DNA of 64,000 nt from Corallococcus caeni. GTDB taxonomy: Bacteria > Myxococcota > Myxococcia > Myxococcales > Myxococcaceae. The notes beneath the pieces were generated by a model. That model saw only the letters and a list, made by a program, of their open reading frames with translations. It searched no databases and was not told where the DNA came from. The stretch is taken from positions 1,116,001 to 1,180,000 of the forward strand of contig NZ_BTTW01000002.1 of the NCBI RefSeq assembly GCF_036245865.1. The letters are read 5' to 3'. How positions within the stretch are numbered: the first letter of the stretch is position 1; each line of letters starts with the position of its first letter. Shown here in pieces: positions 24,738 to 34,171 of this stretch. A program made the translations under genes and the position numbers.

Positions 24738-27700
24738 CTATGCGTCCTTCGGCGCCTTCACCATCTCCCGGGGCGGGAACACGAACTGCGCGGCGCCGGC
24801 CACCAGGGGTGACGCATCGCGCTGGAGCTCTGCGAGCATCGCCAGCCGCTCCTCCGTCCAGCCACGTCCGTCCGCCGCGTCGCGCACCAGGCAGTGCAGG
24901 GCCACGCGTCGCGCCTCCGGGCTGGGGCTCCTCGCCAGGCGCCCGCCCACCACTTGCATCATGTCCACCGGCAGGTTGGACACCGCCACCTGGGCCGCCA
25001 TCAGCGCGTCCGCGTGGAGCCACCCCTCCTGTCCCATCGCGTCCAGGTGGAGCGCGAAGGCCGGAGGACCCAGGGCCACCGCCGCGCAGCGCACGCGCAG
25101 CGTCGCCAGGCACGGGTCCTTCGTGAGCAGCCCCCCCGTCACCAGTCCATATACGGCCTGCAGGGGTACGGGCCGCATCCGCTCCCGGGGCTGGAGCAGC
25201 GCGTCCATCGCCACGCTCAGCGCGCGCCGGTCCTCCACCACCGCCGCCAGCATCCGCTCCATCAGAGGCACGTCGCGCTCGTCGGCCCGGTACACCAGCG
25301 CGCCCATCGCCGCGCGCACCTCGTCGTCATAGGGCGAGGCCAGCCGCGCGCCGCAGGCGGAGAGGAACACCCGCTCCCGGTCCTTCACCTGGAGCCAGGC
25401 CGCGCGCCGCAGCAGGTCGATGCGCGCATCCGGCTCCGGCCGCGCCAGCACCTTCGCGAGCAGCGCGGACAGCCGCGCATCCAGCGCCTCCGTCAGCCGG
25501 TCCGCCGGGATGTCGCCCACGCGCGACGCCATGATGGCGTCCTCGCCGGTGACGGCGCGCTCGAACACCGCCCACGTGGGCTCGCGGTCCAGGTGGTCCC
25601 ACAGCGCACGCAGGAGCGCGATGCGCACGTCGCGGTGCAGGGGCTTCGCGTCCAGCTCCAGCAGTCGCGCGTAGCCCGCGTCCGAGCGCAGCTCACCCAA
25701 GAGGCGCACCACCTCCTTGGCCACCGTGACCTTGGTCAGCGGCACCTCCGCGAGCAGCGACAGGACCCGCGTGACGGGCATGCCGTTGAAAGCGCGGCGC
25801 AGCCCGTAGATGGCGATGCGCGCGCGCGAATCCTCCAGGGCGCCCAGCAGCGTGGGCACGCCCTGGCCCTGGTCGCACCGCGCCATCACCCGCAGGGCTC
25901 GCTCCTGCACCGCGGGCCGCTTGTCGCCCGCCAGCGCCAGGAGCGCGTCCATCGGCGCCCAGTCCAGCACGGCCATCCGGGTCACCGCCGCCAGCAGCGT
26001 GGGCGTGTCCCGCTCCGGGTCCTCGCACAGCCGCGCGAGCGCGCGCGAATACGCCCGGTTCTGCTCCACGTTCCACCGGAAGAATCCCGAGTCGAACGGG
26101 AGGATCCAGTGCGTCGCCCCCGTGGCGAACTGCCCGGTGATGACCGGCGCGTGGAGGTAGGGCCCCAGCAGGTCCTGCCGACGCCGGTGCAGGTACTCGC
26201 GCACCACCGGGATGGCGATGGCGCTCTCGTCCCGCTTGAGCAGCGCGGGCAGCATCCGGTCCAGGTCCTTCACCGCGCGGTAGCGCAGCACCCACAGCGC
26301 GTTCCCGGACGGCTTGCCCAGCCGCAGCGCCACGCGCTCCAGCTCCTCCACCAGCTCCCGGTGCAGGGGAAGCCCGCGCTTCTCGGCCACCGCCAGCGCC
26401 ACCACCTCGTCGTCCCAGCCCCGGTCCCGCCAGCGTCGCAGGGTGCCCGCGAGCGTCGCCTCGAAGCGCGGCCGGTCCTCCTTCGCCAGCCACGCCGTCA
26501 GCGCCAGCGCCAGCCGGTTGTCGGGCGTGGCGTCGCGCACGGAGACGAGCCAGTCCGACAGGCCGGCCACCAGCGCCGCGCGCTTGCCCAGGCTCGCCGC
26601 GAGCTGGAGCAGGGGACCGCCGCGCTCGCGCTCCGCCCAGGCCTTCGCCAGCGTCAGGAGATACGGCGCGGCCCGGCGCACCTCGTCGTCCGTCAACCGG
26701 TGGCCCAGCCCCGCGTCCTGGATGCGCCCGCGCTCCTTCAGGAATGTGCCCAGCCACTGTGCGCCCCAGGCCGGATCCGCGCCGAAGGCCCGCACCAGCA
26801 GTCGCTCCGCAGCCTGGGCCGTGCCCACCGACAGGTCCGCGGCGTCCAGCGCGTCGCGCAGCATCCGGCCCAGGGCCTCGGTGTGCTCGGCGCGCCACAT
26901 CCGCCGGGGCCACGCGGCCAGCGCCTGCAGCATCACCCCGCGCACCGGGTCCTGTTCGTTCTTCCGGGCCAGCACCGCCGCCAGCGCGGGCGCCACCCAC
27001 GCGGGCTCGTCCGGGCGCAGGCCGGGCAGCGCCAGCAGGGCGCCCAGGCCCTCGCCGCGCATGGCCGCGTCCGGATGTCCCAGCGCGCCCCGGAGCGAGC
27101 CCAGCGCCTCATCCCAGGGCAGGAAGCGCGCGTAGGCGATTCGCGCCTCGGCGCGGGTGCCCAGCGCCACCACCTCGTTCAGGTGCCGGCGTGCCTCCCG
27201 CTCCCGCAGCTCCACCGGCAGGTGCCGCAGGTACTCCAGCGGGATGACGCCGTCGCGGTTGCGTGCCCCCACGGTCCAGCGCGCGTAGACACCCTCGCGC
27301 ACGGCCGGGTCCACGATGCGAGCGATGAGCGGCGTGCCCCACGCGGGCGCGCGCTCCACGGACGCGGCCCAGGCCTCGGTGAGCGTCGGGTGCAGCGGCT
27401 CCGGCAGCTCCTTCAGCACGTCCTCCGCGCGGCCCAGCAGCGTCGGGTCGCGCTGGACGACCCACGTCAGGGACCCGGCGTCCAGCGACGCCACGACCTT
27501 CGTGAACAGCAGGTGGGGGAGGAACGCCGGGGGATGCCGGCGCAGGAGCGCCACCATGCGCACGGGGCGCTGCCGCACCAGCGTCCGCACCGCGTGATCG
27601 TCCGGCGGGATGCCCCGCTCCAGCAGCAGCGCCAGCAGCGTCTCCGCGACGTCGGGCGCCCGCTCCGCCAGCCACGAGAGGCCCCATCCCAGGTGCTGCC

Positions 27701-28301
27701 GCGTGACGGGGTCCGGCTCGCCCGACACCGCGTGCAGTCGCTCCAACAGCACCTCGCCCAGCACCGACGGCGCGTGCCGCGCCAGCCGCGCCCAGAACCG
27801 GTGGCTGGGCCGCTCCAGCGCCCGAGCCAGGTGCCGGCGCAGGACCGACTCGGAGGCCAGGGGCACCGTGTCCGCGAAGGTGGCGTGCTCGCCGCGCTCC
27901 ACCAGCCCGTCCAGGAACGCGTCGATGACGGCGTGCCGTCTGCGCTTGCGCAACTGGTGGATGACGGCCTGCTCGCGGCGCATCCCGTGCGCCATGCGCA
28001 GCGCCTCCAGCGCCTGCGCATCGTCGCAGGCCACGGACACCAGCTGGAACGCCAGCGCGCGCACGCGGAAGGACTCGTCCGCCGTGGCCTTCAGCACCGC
28101 CGCGCCGTCGCGCCGCGTGAACTGCGCCGCCAGGGCCAGCCGCCGCTCGAAGGCGTCCCCCCGGGACAGCGCGTCCAGCAGCGCCTGCGCCTCCGGGTCC
28201 GTCAGGGCCTTGCGTCCCAGGGCCACCATGTGACGCACCCGGGCGTCATGGAAGGTGGAGGACAGCTCGGCGCGCAGGGTGGACAGGGCGGGTTCGGACA
28301 T
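24738..28301 (-). CDS. large HEAT-repeat protein
   Basis: A 1187-residue soluble protein made of repeated helix pairs. Typical units are FERRLALAAQFTRRDGAAVL, DESFRVRALAFQLVSVACDD, DKRPAVQERALRVMARCDQG and YDDEVRAAMGALVYRADERD. No signal peptide, membrane segment or catalytic motif is visible. It ends with DASPLVAGAAQFVFPPREMV. Proteins of this kind serve as long scaffolds for protein-protein contacts. The ATG at 28301 is preferred to the in-frame start 96 bases upstream, whose extra residues are Gly/Pro/Arg-rich and intrude on the gap to the ClC gene. It runs in the same direction as the ClC channel gene, 97 bases away. The palindromic array lies just past its 3' end. Confidence 0.8.
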   Translation of the reverse strand: MSEPALSTLRAELSSTFHDARVRHMVALGRKALTDPEAQALLDALSRGDAFERRLALAAQFTRRDGAAVLKATADESFRVRALAFQLVSVACDDAQALEALRMAHGMRREQAVIHQLRKRRRHAVIDAFLDGLVERGEHATFADTVPLASESVLRRHLARALERPSHRFWARLARHAPSVLGEVLLERLHAVSGEPDPVTRQHLGWGLSWLAERAPDVAETLLALLLERGIPPDDHAVRTLVRQRPVRMVALLRRHPPAFLPHLLFTKVVASLDAGSLTWVVQRDPTLLGRAEDVLKELPEPLHPTLTEAWAASVERAPAWGTPLIARIVDPAVREGVYARWTVGARNRDGVIPLEYLRHLPVELREREARRHLNEVVALGTRAEARIAYARFLPWDEALGSLRGALGHPDAAMRGEGLGALLALPGLRPDEPAWVAPALAAVLARKNEQDPVRGVMLQALAAWPRRMWRAEHTEALGRMLRDALDAADLSVGTAQAAERLLVRAFGADPAWGAQWLGTFLKERGRIQDAGLGHRLTDDEVRRAAPYLLTLAKAWAERERGGPLLQLAASLGKRAALVAGLSDWLVSVRDATPDNRLALALTAWLAKEDRPRFEATLAGTLRRWRDRGWDDEVVALAVAEKRGLPLHRELVEELERVALRLGKPSGNALWVLRYRAVKDLDRMLPALLKRDESAIAIPVVREYLHRRRQDLLGPYLHAPVITGQFATGATHWILPFDSGFFRWNVEQNRAYSRALARLCEDPERDTPTLLAAVTRMAVLDWAPMDALLALAGDKRPAVQERALRVMARCDQGQGVPTLLGALEDSRARIAIYGLRRAFNGMPVTRVLSLLAEVPLTKVTVAKEVVRLLGELRSDAGYARLLELDAKPLHRDVRIALLRALWDHLDREPTWAVFERAVTGEDAIMASRVGDIPADRLTEALDARLSALLAKVLARPEPDARIDLLRRAAWLQVKDRERVFLSACGARLASPYDDEVRAAMGALVYRADERDVPLMERMLAAVVEDRRALSVAMDALLQPRERMRPVPLQAVYGLVTGGLLTKDPCLATLRVRCAAVALGPPAFALHLDAMGQEGWLHADALMAAQVAVSNLPVDMMQVVGGRLARSPSPEARRVALHCLVRDAADGRGWTEERLAMLAELQRDASPLVAGAAQFVFPPREMVKAPKDA

Positions 28302-28397
28302 GGCGCCCAAGGATGCCTGCTCCCCAGGATTCCTGACAGACCCGGCCCCCCGCGCGGGCCCCCCTCCGCCCGGGGCGGACACCTCCGTGGCGACCAC

Positions 28398-30512
28398 TCA
28401 GTGCGTCGCCTCGGTGGGCGTGATGGGGTAGTCGCCGGTGGCGTGCGCGCGGGTGTGCTGCGCGAAGAGGAAGCGCCGGACGGCGGCGCGGGTGAGGAGC
28501 CCGCACGGGGCAAGCCCCAGCACGGGGGCCACCGGCAGCGCGTCCACGTCCTCGTGGTCCATCACGTGGAGCGCGTGCGCCAGGTCCGAGTCCGGCGCCA
28601 GCGCGGGCAGCTTGCGCGCCAGGTCGCTGGCCACGAGCAGCGGGTACATGGACTCGTCGCGCCACACCTCGCGCAGCTGCTCCACCTGCACCGTGCCGTA
28701 GAGGTTGCCCTGCGTGTCCAGCACCGGCAGCGTGCCGGCCTCGGACGTGAGCAGCTGGTCCGTCAGCGCGCGCAGCGGCGTGCCCGCGGGCACCGCCGCC
28801 ACCTCCGTCATCAGGGCCCGCACGTGTGTGGCCACGAGCAGGTCCTCGTCGCTCTGCACCTTGGGCGCGGTGCGCTCCGTGAGGTAGTGGCACAGCGCGG
28901 ACGCGATGGTGCACGTCACCATCAGGGGCAGGATGATTTCATGGCTGCCGCTGAGCTCGTACAGCATCATCATGCCGGTGAGCGGGCCGCGCGTGAGCGC
29001 CGCCACCGCGCCGCCCATGCCCACGATGGCGTACGCGCCGCTGGGCCCGGTGGCGTGCGGGAAGAAGTAGTGCACCAGCGTGCCGAACGCACCGCCCGCC
29101 ATGGAGCCGATGAGAGCCGCCGGGAAGAACGTGCCGCCGGAGCCTCCCGACCCGATGGTGAGCGACGTGGCCACGAGCTTCATCACGCACGCCGTCACCA
29201 GGAAGAGGAAGGGCAGCTGACCGGCCGCCGCCAGGTTGATGTAGTCGTGCCCGCTGCCCCACACCGTGGGACTCAAGAACACGAGCACCCCCGTGCAGAG
29301 GCCGCCCAGCGCGGCGCGCACCGGCAGCGGCTTCTTCCCCAGCCACGGGGACAGCCGTCCGCCCATGCTGCCGTGGAAGAAGTGCTCCACGCCGTGCAGC
29401 AGCTTCACGAACGCGAACGCCAGCAGCCCGCACCCGATGCCCAGCCCCGCGTACGCGAACACCTCCGCGCCGCTGACCAGCTCGTAGTTCACCCGGTTGA
29501 TCATGGGCGCCTCGTCCAGCACGCCCCGGCTCACCAGCGTGCCCGCCACGCTCGCCAGGATGATGGGGGAGAACACCCGCAGCTCGAACTCGCGCAGGAT
29601 GATCTCCATCGCGAACACCGCGCCCGCGATGGGGGCATTGAAGGACGCGGAGATGCCCGCGCCCGCGCCGCACGCCAGGAGGATGGACAGCTCCTTGCGG
29701 CTGAAGCCCAGCACGCGCCCCACGCTGGAAGCGAACGCCGCGCCGCCATAGACGATGGGGCCCTCGCGGCCCGCGGAGCCGCCGCTGCCAATGGTGATGG
29801 CGGACGCGATGAGCTTGAGCAACCCGCGGTCCGCCGGCACCACGTTGGCGCCGCTCTTCACCGCGCGCACCACCTCCGGAAGGCCATGGCCGTGCGTCTC
29901 CGGCCGGTCGCGCAAGAGCCGCCCCACCGCCAGCCCGCCCACCGTGGGCGCGAGCAGCATCAGCCACCAGGGCAGGTGCGGCAGCGCCGCGGGGAGGTTG
30001 TGCGCGTGGCCGAACACCGCGTTCACGGCCGCCAGCCCCACCAGCGGGTAGTACAGCGACAGCGCGCCCAGGGTCAGCAGCGCCAGCAGGCGCAGGCGGC
30101 GCTTCACCTCGTCGCGTGGACCGCCGGGCTCGATCACCCGCGCCAGCAGGAGCGCGCCCAGCGCCAGCGGCACGCCCACCAGCGCGTACTCCAGGTGCCA
30201 GCGCGCGGAGGAGAGCGACTCCATCAGCGTGCGCAGCCGCTGCGGCCTCAGCGTCGCCGCCAGCTCCGCGGCGCTGAACGTGATGCCGCTCATCACGCCA
30301 ATGAGGTTGGAGAAGATGCCCGCGGCCAGGCCGCTGTACAGCCCCACCACCGCGCCCGCGATGGGCAGCACGGACGGGGTCGGCAGCCGGATGCGGTTGG
30401 ACGCGCCCAGCAGGACGTAGATGAGGCGTGAGAGGTTCTGGCGCGCCCAGAGCGTGAGCGCGGCCACCCGCTGCCCTGGATGAGCAGGCGGAGGTTCGTC
30501 GGAGTCGTTCAT
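28398..30512 (-). CDS. ClC-family chloride channel/antiporter with CBS domains
   Basis: A 704-residue membrane protein. The ClC selectivity-filter segments are visible: [20 protein letters not shown] (with the gating Glu of GREGP), [20 protein letters not shown], and [21 protein letters not shown] dozen or more hydrophobic helices fill the first 590 residues. The C-terminus has two CBS domains ([20 protein letters not shown] and [20 protein letters not shown]) that may sense nucleotides. Because the gating Glu is present, it could be a Cl-/H+ antiporter or a channel. I chose ATG 30512, with AGGTG upstream; GTG 30521 is also in frame. It diverges from the PrxQ gene. Confidence 0.93.
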   Translation of the reverse strand: MNDSDEPPPAHPGQRVAALTLWARQNLSRLIYVLLGASNRIRLPTPSVLPIAGAVVGLYSGLAAGIFSNLIGVMSGITFSAAELAATLRPQRLRTLMESLSSARWHLEYALVGVPLALGALLLARVIEPGGPRDEVKRRLRLLALLTLGALSLYYPLVGLAAVNAVFGHAHNLPAALPHLPWWLMLLAPTVGGLAVGRLLRDRPETHGHGLPEVVRAVKSGANVVPADRGLLKLIASAITIGSGGSAGREGPIVYGGAAFASSVGRVLGFSRKELSILLACGAGAGISASFNAPIAGAVFAMEIILREFELRVFSPIILASVAGTLVSRGVLDEAPMINRVNYELVSGAEVFAYAGLGIGCGLLAFAFVKLLHGVEHFFHGSMGGRLSPWLGKKPLPVRAALGGLCTGVLVFLSPTVWGSGHDYINLAAAGQLPFLFLVTACVMKLVATSLTIGSGGSGGTFFPAALIGSMAGGAFGTLVHYFFPHATGPSGAYAIVGMGGAVAALTRGPLTGMMMLYELSGSHEIILPLMVTCTIASALCHYLTERTAPKVQSDEDLLVATHVRALMTEVAAVPAGTPLRALTDQLLTSEAGTLPVLDTQGNLYGTVQVEQLREVWRDESMYPLLVASDLARKLPALAPDSDLAHALHVMDHEDVDALPVAPVLGLAPCGLLTRAAVRRFLFAQHTRAHATGDYPITPTEATH

Positions 30513-30689
30513 TTGGTGCACCTACTAAACGGAGGAGGCCGGTGGGTTTCAAGCCTCTTGATGGAGGTGTCACCCCGGCGCCGTCCGCCTGCACTCCACT
30601 CCACACATCACCCGAGCGGTGCCCGGCTCCCCGCCCCCCGGGCGTGCTACGACGCCCCCTGTTTCCACCCCATGAAGGAGGCATCGCAC

Positions 30690-31130
30690 ATGCTCAAGCA
30701 GGGAGACGTGGCGCCGGAGTTCACCGTGCAGGACTCGACGGGGAAGACGCACCGGCTGTCGGACTACCGGGGCAAGAACGTGGTGCTCTGGTTCTACCCG
30801 AAGGCGGACACCCCCGGATGCACCGCGGAGGGCTGCTCCTTCCGCGACCACAAGACCCAGTACGAGGCGAAGGGCACCGTCATCCTGGGCATCAGCTTCG
30901 ACACGCCGGCGGAGAACCAGGCGTTCTCCCAGAAGTTCGGCTTCAACTTCCCCCTCCTGTGCGACGTGGACCGTCAGGTGGGGCTGGCCTACGGGGCCGC
31001 GGATGACGCCTCGGCCGCCAACGCGCGCCGGGTGGGCGTCGTCATCGGGCCGGATGGCCGCATCAAGGAGTGGCACGCCAAGGTGGACGCGCGCGCCTTC
31101 CCCCAGGAAGCGCTGGCGCGCCTCCAGTAG
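30690..31130 (+). CDS. bcp: thioredoxin-dependent peroxiredoxin (PrxQ/Bcp)
   Basis: A 146-residue atypical 2-Cys peroxiredoxin. The active site [20 protein letters not shown] has the peroxidatic Cys at 44 and the resolving Cys five residues later at 49, the PrxQ alpha-helical type. The C-terminal [18 protein letters not shown] is typical. It reduces hydroperoxides with electrons from thioredoxin in the cytoplasm. ATG 30690 is the likely start since AAGGAGG lies eight bases before it; the ATG at 30672 would start upstream of that ribosome site. It diverges from the ClC gene. Confidence 0.92.
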   Translation: MLKQGDVAPEFTVQDSTGKTHRLSDYRGKNVVLWFYPKADTPGCTAEGCSFRDHKTQYEAKGTVILGISFDTPAENQAFSQKFGFNFPLLCDVDRQVGLAYGAADDASAANARRVGVVIGPDGRIKEWHAKVDARAFPQEALARLQ

Positions 31131-31160
31131 GGGGCCCGCGTCCAGCCGGCTCCAGGGCCC

Positions 31161-31943
31161 TCAGGGCGCGTACGAGCGGGACGGCAGGCGCGAGCGGATG
31201 AACACCGCCACGCCCGCCAACGCGAACCACGGCAGCACGTGGCCCAGCATCAGGTGTCCCGCGGTGCCGTCCGGGCAGTGCACGTGAAGGACGAGCAGGC
31301 TCACCCCGGCGGAGGACAGGCCCGCCGCCAGCGCGCGCACGGGCTGGAAGGCGGAGCGGCACAGCAGGACGAGCGCCAGGGCCAGCGGCACCACCGACAG
31401 CATCACCTCCGCGCCCATGCACCCCAGGGTGCCGGCGAGGAAGGGCCGCACCTGGACGCCGGAGCGCCCGGTCAGCAGCGCCAGCGCCAGCAGCAGCGCG
31501 CCTCCGGCCACGAGCGTGAGGGGCCAGGTGCGCCGCACCGGCGCCAGGGCCACCAGCGCTCCGCCGCCCACGCCCACGACGATGAGCAGCGCCACGAGCG
31601 CCACCACCCACGGCGACGCGGCGTTGAGCAGCATCCCGTGCCGGCCCACCACCAGCAGGCCCACCCCTCCCACGCCCAGATAGGTGGCGAGCAGCACCGC
31701 CACCTCCTTCCACCACGGCGTGGGCAGGGGCCGCGCGGCCAGCTCCGTGAGGGACTGGCGCCGCGTCTGCTCGAGCTTCGCCTCGTCGATGGGGGCGGGG
31801 GGCGGTGCCGCGGCGGGGGGCGCCAGGGCCTGGAAGCCGTCCAGCAGGGCACGGCAGTCCGCGCAGCCGGCCGCGTGCGACGCCAGCTCCGGAGGCAACG
31901 GGCCGTCCAGGCAGTCCAGGACGCGTTCGCACTCGGGCGTCAT
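31161..31943 (-). CDS. NrsF-like membrane anti-sigma factor with zinc-binding motif
   Basis: A 260-residue protein with an N-terminal cytoplasmic zinc-finger motif HAAGCADC (His-x3-Cys-x2-Cys, residues about 22-29), the ZAS signature of anti-sigma factors. Six hydrophobic helices follow (WKEVAVLLATYLGVGGVGLL through HVLPWFALAGVAVFI), like NrsF/DUF1109 proteins. It starts inside the stop codon of the ECF sigma gene (ATGA at 31940-31943) and so is made with it. The likely role is to hold that sigma factor at the membrane until a signal releases it. The signal is unknown. A Cys/His cluster near the C-terminus (LHVHCPDG) may bind metal. Confidence 0.85.
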   Translation of the reverse strand: MTPECERVLDCLDGPLPPELASHAAGCADCRALLDGFQALAPPAAAPPPAPIDEAKLEQTRRQSLTELAARPLPTPWWKEVAVLLATYLGVGGVGLLVVGRHGMLLNAASPWVVALVALLIVVGVGGGALVALAPVRRTWPLTLVAGGALLLALALLTGRSGVQVRPFLAGTLGCMGAEVMLSVVPLALALVLLCRSAFQPVRALAAGLSSAGVSLLVLHVHCPDGTAGHLMLGHVLPWFALAGVAVFIRSRLPSRSYAP

Positions 31944-32569
31944 CGCGAGGTCTCCTGCTGAAGGGGGGCGAGCAGCTCGCGCAGGCGCGCATAGCCCCGG
32001 TGGGCGCGGACCTTCACCGCGCTCTCCGTGAGGCCCAGGGCCTCGGCGATCTCCGCGAAGCCCATGCCCTCGAAGCGGTGCATGAGGATGGGCAGCCGCT
32101 GGCCTTCCGGCAGCTGCGCCAGGGCGCGTTGCACCGCGCGCTCCAGGCCCGCGTCGCGCGGCTCCGGGGTGTCCGCCACGGCGGTGAGGGGCAGCTCGCC
32201 CTCCGGGGTGAGGTCCTCCGGACGGCGGTGGCGGCGCGCATGGTCCCGCGCGGCGTTGGTGGCGATGGCGTACAGCCAGGGCCGGACGCGGGCGCCGGGT
32301 TGATAGCGGCCGCGCGCGCGCACCAGGGACAGGAAGGTGAGCTGGGTCAGGTCCTCCGCGGTGGCGGCGCTGCCCGTCAACCGCGCCAGGTAGCCCTGGA
32401 CGGGGCGTGCATAGCGCTGGAAGAGCGCGTCGAACGCCTGCGCCTCGCCCTGGCAGAACCGCTCCATCAACACCTCGTCCGAGTCGCCGGAAGCTCCCAG
32501 GGATGCCGGCATGTCACCGGTACGCACCGGCGCGGCGGAAGGTTTCACGGGAGGGGACGAAGGGCTCAC
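31940..32569 (-). CDS. ECF-family RNA polymerase sigma factor
   Basis: A 209-residue ECF sigma. Region 2 is MERFCQGEAQAFDALFQRYA, then DLTQLTFLSLVRARGRY and ARVRPWLYAIATNAARDHAR. Region 4 has LPEGQRLPILMHRFEGMGFA and the helix-turn-helix IAEALGLTESAVKVRAHRGY. A flexible Pro/Ser-rich stretch of about 30 residues precedes region 2. The annotated GTG at 32569 is the longest start. ATG 32512 (MPASLGASGDSDEVLM) would also give a full sigma factor, and neither has a strong ribosome site. It is followed by its anti-sigma gene with an ATGA overlap. Confidence 0.9.
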   Translation of the reverse strand: MSPSSPPVKPSAAPVRTGDMPASLGASGDSDEVLMERFCQGEAQAFDALFQRYARPVQGYLARLTGSAATAEDLTQLTFLSLVRARGRYQPGARVRPWLYAIATNAARDHARRHRRPEDLTPEGELPLTAVADTPEPRDAGLERAVQRALAQLPEGQRLPILMHRFEGMGFAEIAEALGLTESAVKVRAHRGYARLRELLAPLQQETSR

Positions 32570-32647
32570 GGGGCAGGCGGGGACTCTAGGCCCCGGAGGC
32601 GGTTCGCGGGAGAAAGTCGCCCTCCCGCGCGCGGTGTCAGCCCGGCT

Positions 32648-34075
32648 TCAGGGCGAGGCCGCCGGACGCAGCCGCGCCAGCCACTCCTCGAAGGCGGGGT
32701 GGCCGTGCAGGTGCGACAGGTCCTCGTCGGAGGAGGCATACGCCGCGTCCTGGAAGCCCAGTCCTTCCGCCCGCTGGAGCAGCCGCACCGCCTCCGCCAC
32801 GTTGCCCGCGCGAGCGAACGCGCAGGCCGCGTCGTACGCGATGCCCGGGTCCGGCACGTACTTCAGCGCCGCCTCGCTCACCGCCGCGGCCTCCGAGTAG
32901 GCGCCCCGGATGAACAGCGCCCGCTCCGCGCACCGGAACGCGGCCGCCGGGTCCACGCCGGGCAGCCGCAGCGCCTCGTTCACCTGGCCCAGGCGGATGA
33001 GCGCGCCCGCGTACTCGTGCATCACGGTGCGGTCCTGCGACTCGCCCCACGCCTGCTTCCAGTAGCCCACCGCCCGGGCGTCATCCCCCACCAGCGAGAA
33101 CGCCGCCGCCACCGCGTGCATCTCCACCGGCTGGCCCTGCACCTGGGAGAAGTGGTCCAGCGCGGGCCGCCCGTGGCCCTGCTTCAGCGCCACCCAGCCC
33201 AGCAGGTAATGGGCCCGGCTGGTCAGCCCCGCGGACAGCCCCGGCGTCTCCAGCAGCTGGTTGCCCAGTCGCCACGCGTCGTCCAGCCGGTCCTCGCGCA
33301 GCGCCTGCTGCGCCTCGCGCAGGGCCTGGGCCTTGGGGCCCTCCTCCTCCTTCGCCTCGTTGCGCGCGCGCATCACGTCCGCCAGCACGCGGAACGACTG
33401 GTAGCCGAACGAGGCGAAGAGGACGCCCATGAACAGGGCCCCGCTCTTGATGGCGAGCAGCACCATGCCCACGCACAGGCCCAGCGCCAGCACGTGCGAC
33501 ACGATGAAGCCCCGCCGCCCGAACATCCGCGTGGCCAGCGCCGTGCTGATGTGCCCGCCGTCCAGGGGCGGCACCGGCAGCAGGTTCAGCACCGCCCACA
33601 CCATGTTGGCGAAGAAGAAGTTGCCCAGGAAGAAGTCCGCCACCTCCGAGCGGCCCCGCACCTGCATCAGCACCGCCCAGCACAGGACGCCCAGCGTCAG
33701 CCCCGCCAGCGGGCCCGCGAAGCTGCTCACCACGTCCTTGTGCCAGGGCAGCGGCGCGTCCGTGTTGGGCCGGGTGACGCCGCCCATGAAGACCAGGTCC
33801 ACGCTCGGCCGGTAGCCGAAGAAGCGGAAGGCCACCGCGTGCCCCAGTTCGTGGATGAGCACGGACACGAAGACGATGAACATCCACGACAGCACGTAGG
33901 TCACCACCGCTCCCATGTGCCCGGGCGACGAGGGGTCGGCCAGCTGGTCCCCCAGCCACCCGGCACCCGAGTGCCGCCCCGGTGACGGCAGGGACTGGTA
34001 GGCGAGCACCGCGGAGAACAGCAGGTGACTCGTGTGGACGTGGACGGGGACGCTCCCGAGCCGAAAACGGAACAT
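32648..34075 (-). CDS. site-2 protease-like M50 metalloprotease with TPR tail
   Basis: A 475-residue membrane protease. The zinc ligands are in HELGH at 75-79 (FIVFVSVLIHELGHAVAF), and the third motif NLLPVPPLDGG is at 164-174 with Asp 172. About six hydrophobic helices make up the first 235 residues. A soluble C-terminal half holds TPR-like helices (QALREDRLDDAWRLGNQLLE, HYLLGWVALKQGHGRPALDH, EAVRLLQRAEGLGFQDAAYA). S2P-type proteases cut membrane-bound regulators such as anti-sigma factors. The ECF/anti-sigma pair lies just downstream on the same strand, which makes a link possible but unproven. There is no PDZ domain. Confidence 0.88.
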   Translation of the reverse strand: MFRFRLGSVPVHVHTSHLLFSAVLAYQSLPSPGRHSGAGWLGDQLADPSSPGHMGAVVTYVLSWMFIVFVSVLIHELGHAVAFRFFGYRPSVDLVFMGGVTRPNTDAPLPWHKDVVSSFAGPLAGLTLGVLCWAVLMQVRGRSEVADFFLGNFFFANMVWAVLNLLPVPPLDGGHISTALATRMFGRRGFIVSHVLALGLCVGMVLLAIKSGALFMGVLFASFGYQSFRVLADVMRARNEAKEEEGPKAQALREAQQALREDRLDDAWRLGNQLLETPGLSAGLTSRAHYLLGWVALKQGHGRPALDHFSQVQGQPVEMHAVAAAFSLVGDDARAVGYWKQAWGESQDRTVMHEYAGALIRLGQVNEALRLPGVDPAAAFRCAERALFIRGAYSEAAAVSEAALKYVPDPGIAYDAACAFARAGNVAEAVRLLQRAEGLGFQDAAYASSDEDLSHLHGHPAFEEWLARLRPAASP

Positions 34076-34171
34076 GGGTGGGGACCTTAATCGTTGGCCC
34101 CCACTCGCGCAGGGTCGTTCTCATGGCCCGCGCGCTTCTGTTCCCCGCCGGGTATAGGGTGTCTTTTTCGC

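Noticed and set aside
24094..25113. A 339-residue minus-strand frame with repeated PTGPTVGPV and NWSDCRTGS segments over the palindromic array
   Set aside because: The repeat periods of 71, 64 and 64 bases force a frame change between copies, so the peptide repeats hop between frames. The frame also runs into the opposite-frame part of the HEAT gene. It is a by-product of the DNA repeats.
24894..30431. An 1845-residue open frame on the plus strand
   Set aside because: It lies antisense to the HEAT and ClC genes and has the His/Arg/Gln-rich composition of a shadow frame in high-G+C DNA. The two minus-strand genes have clear families or repeats.
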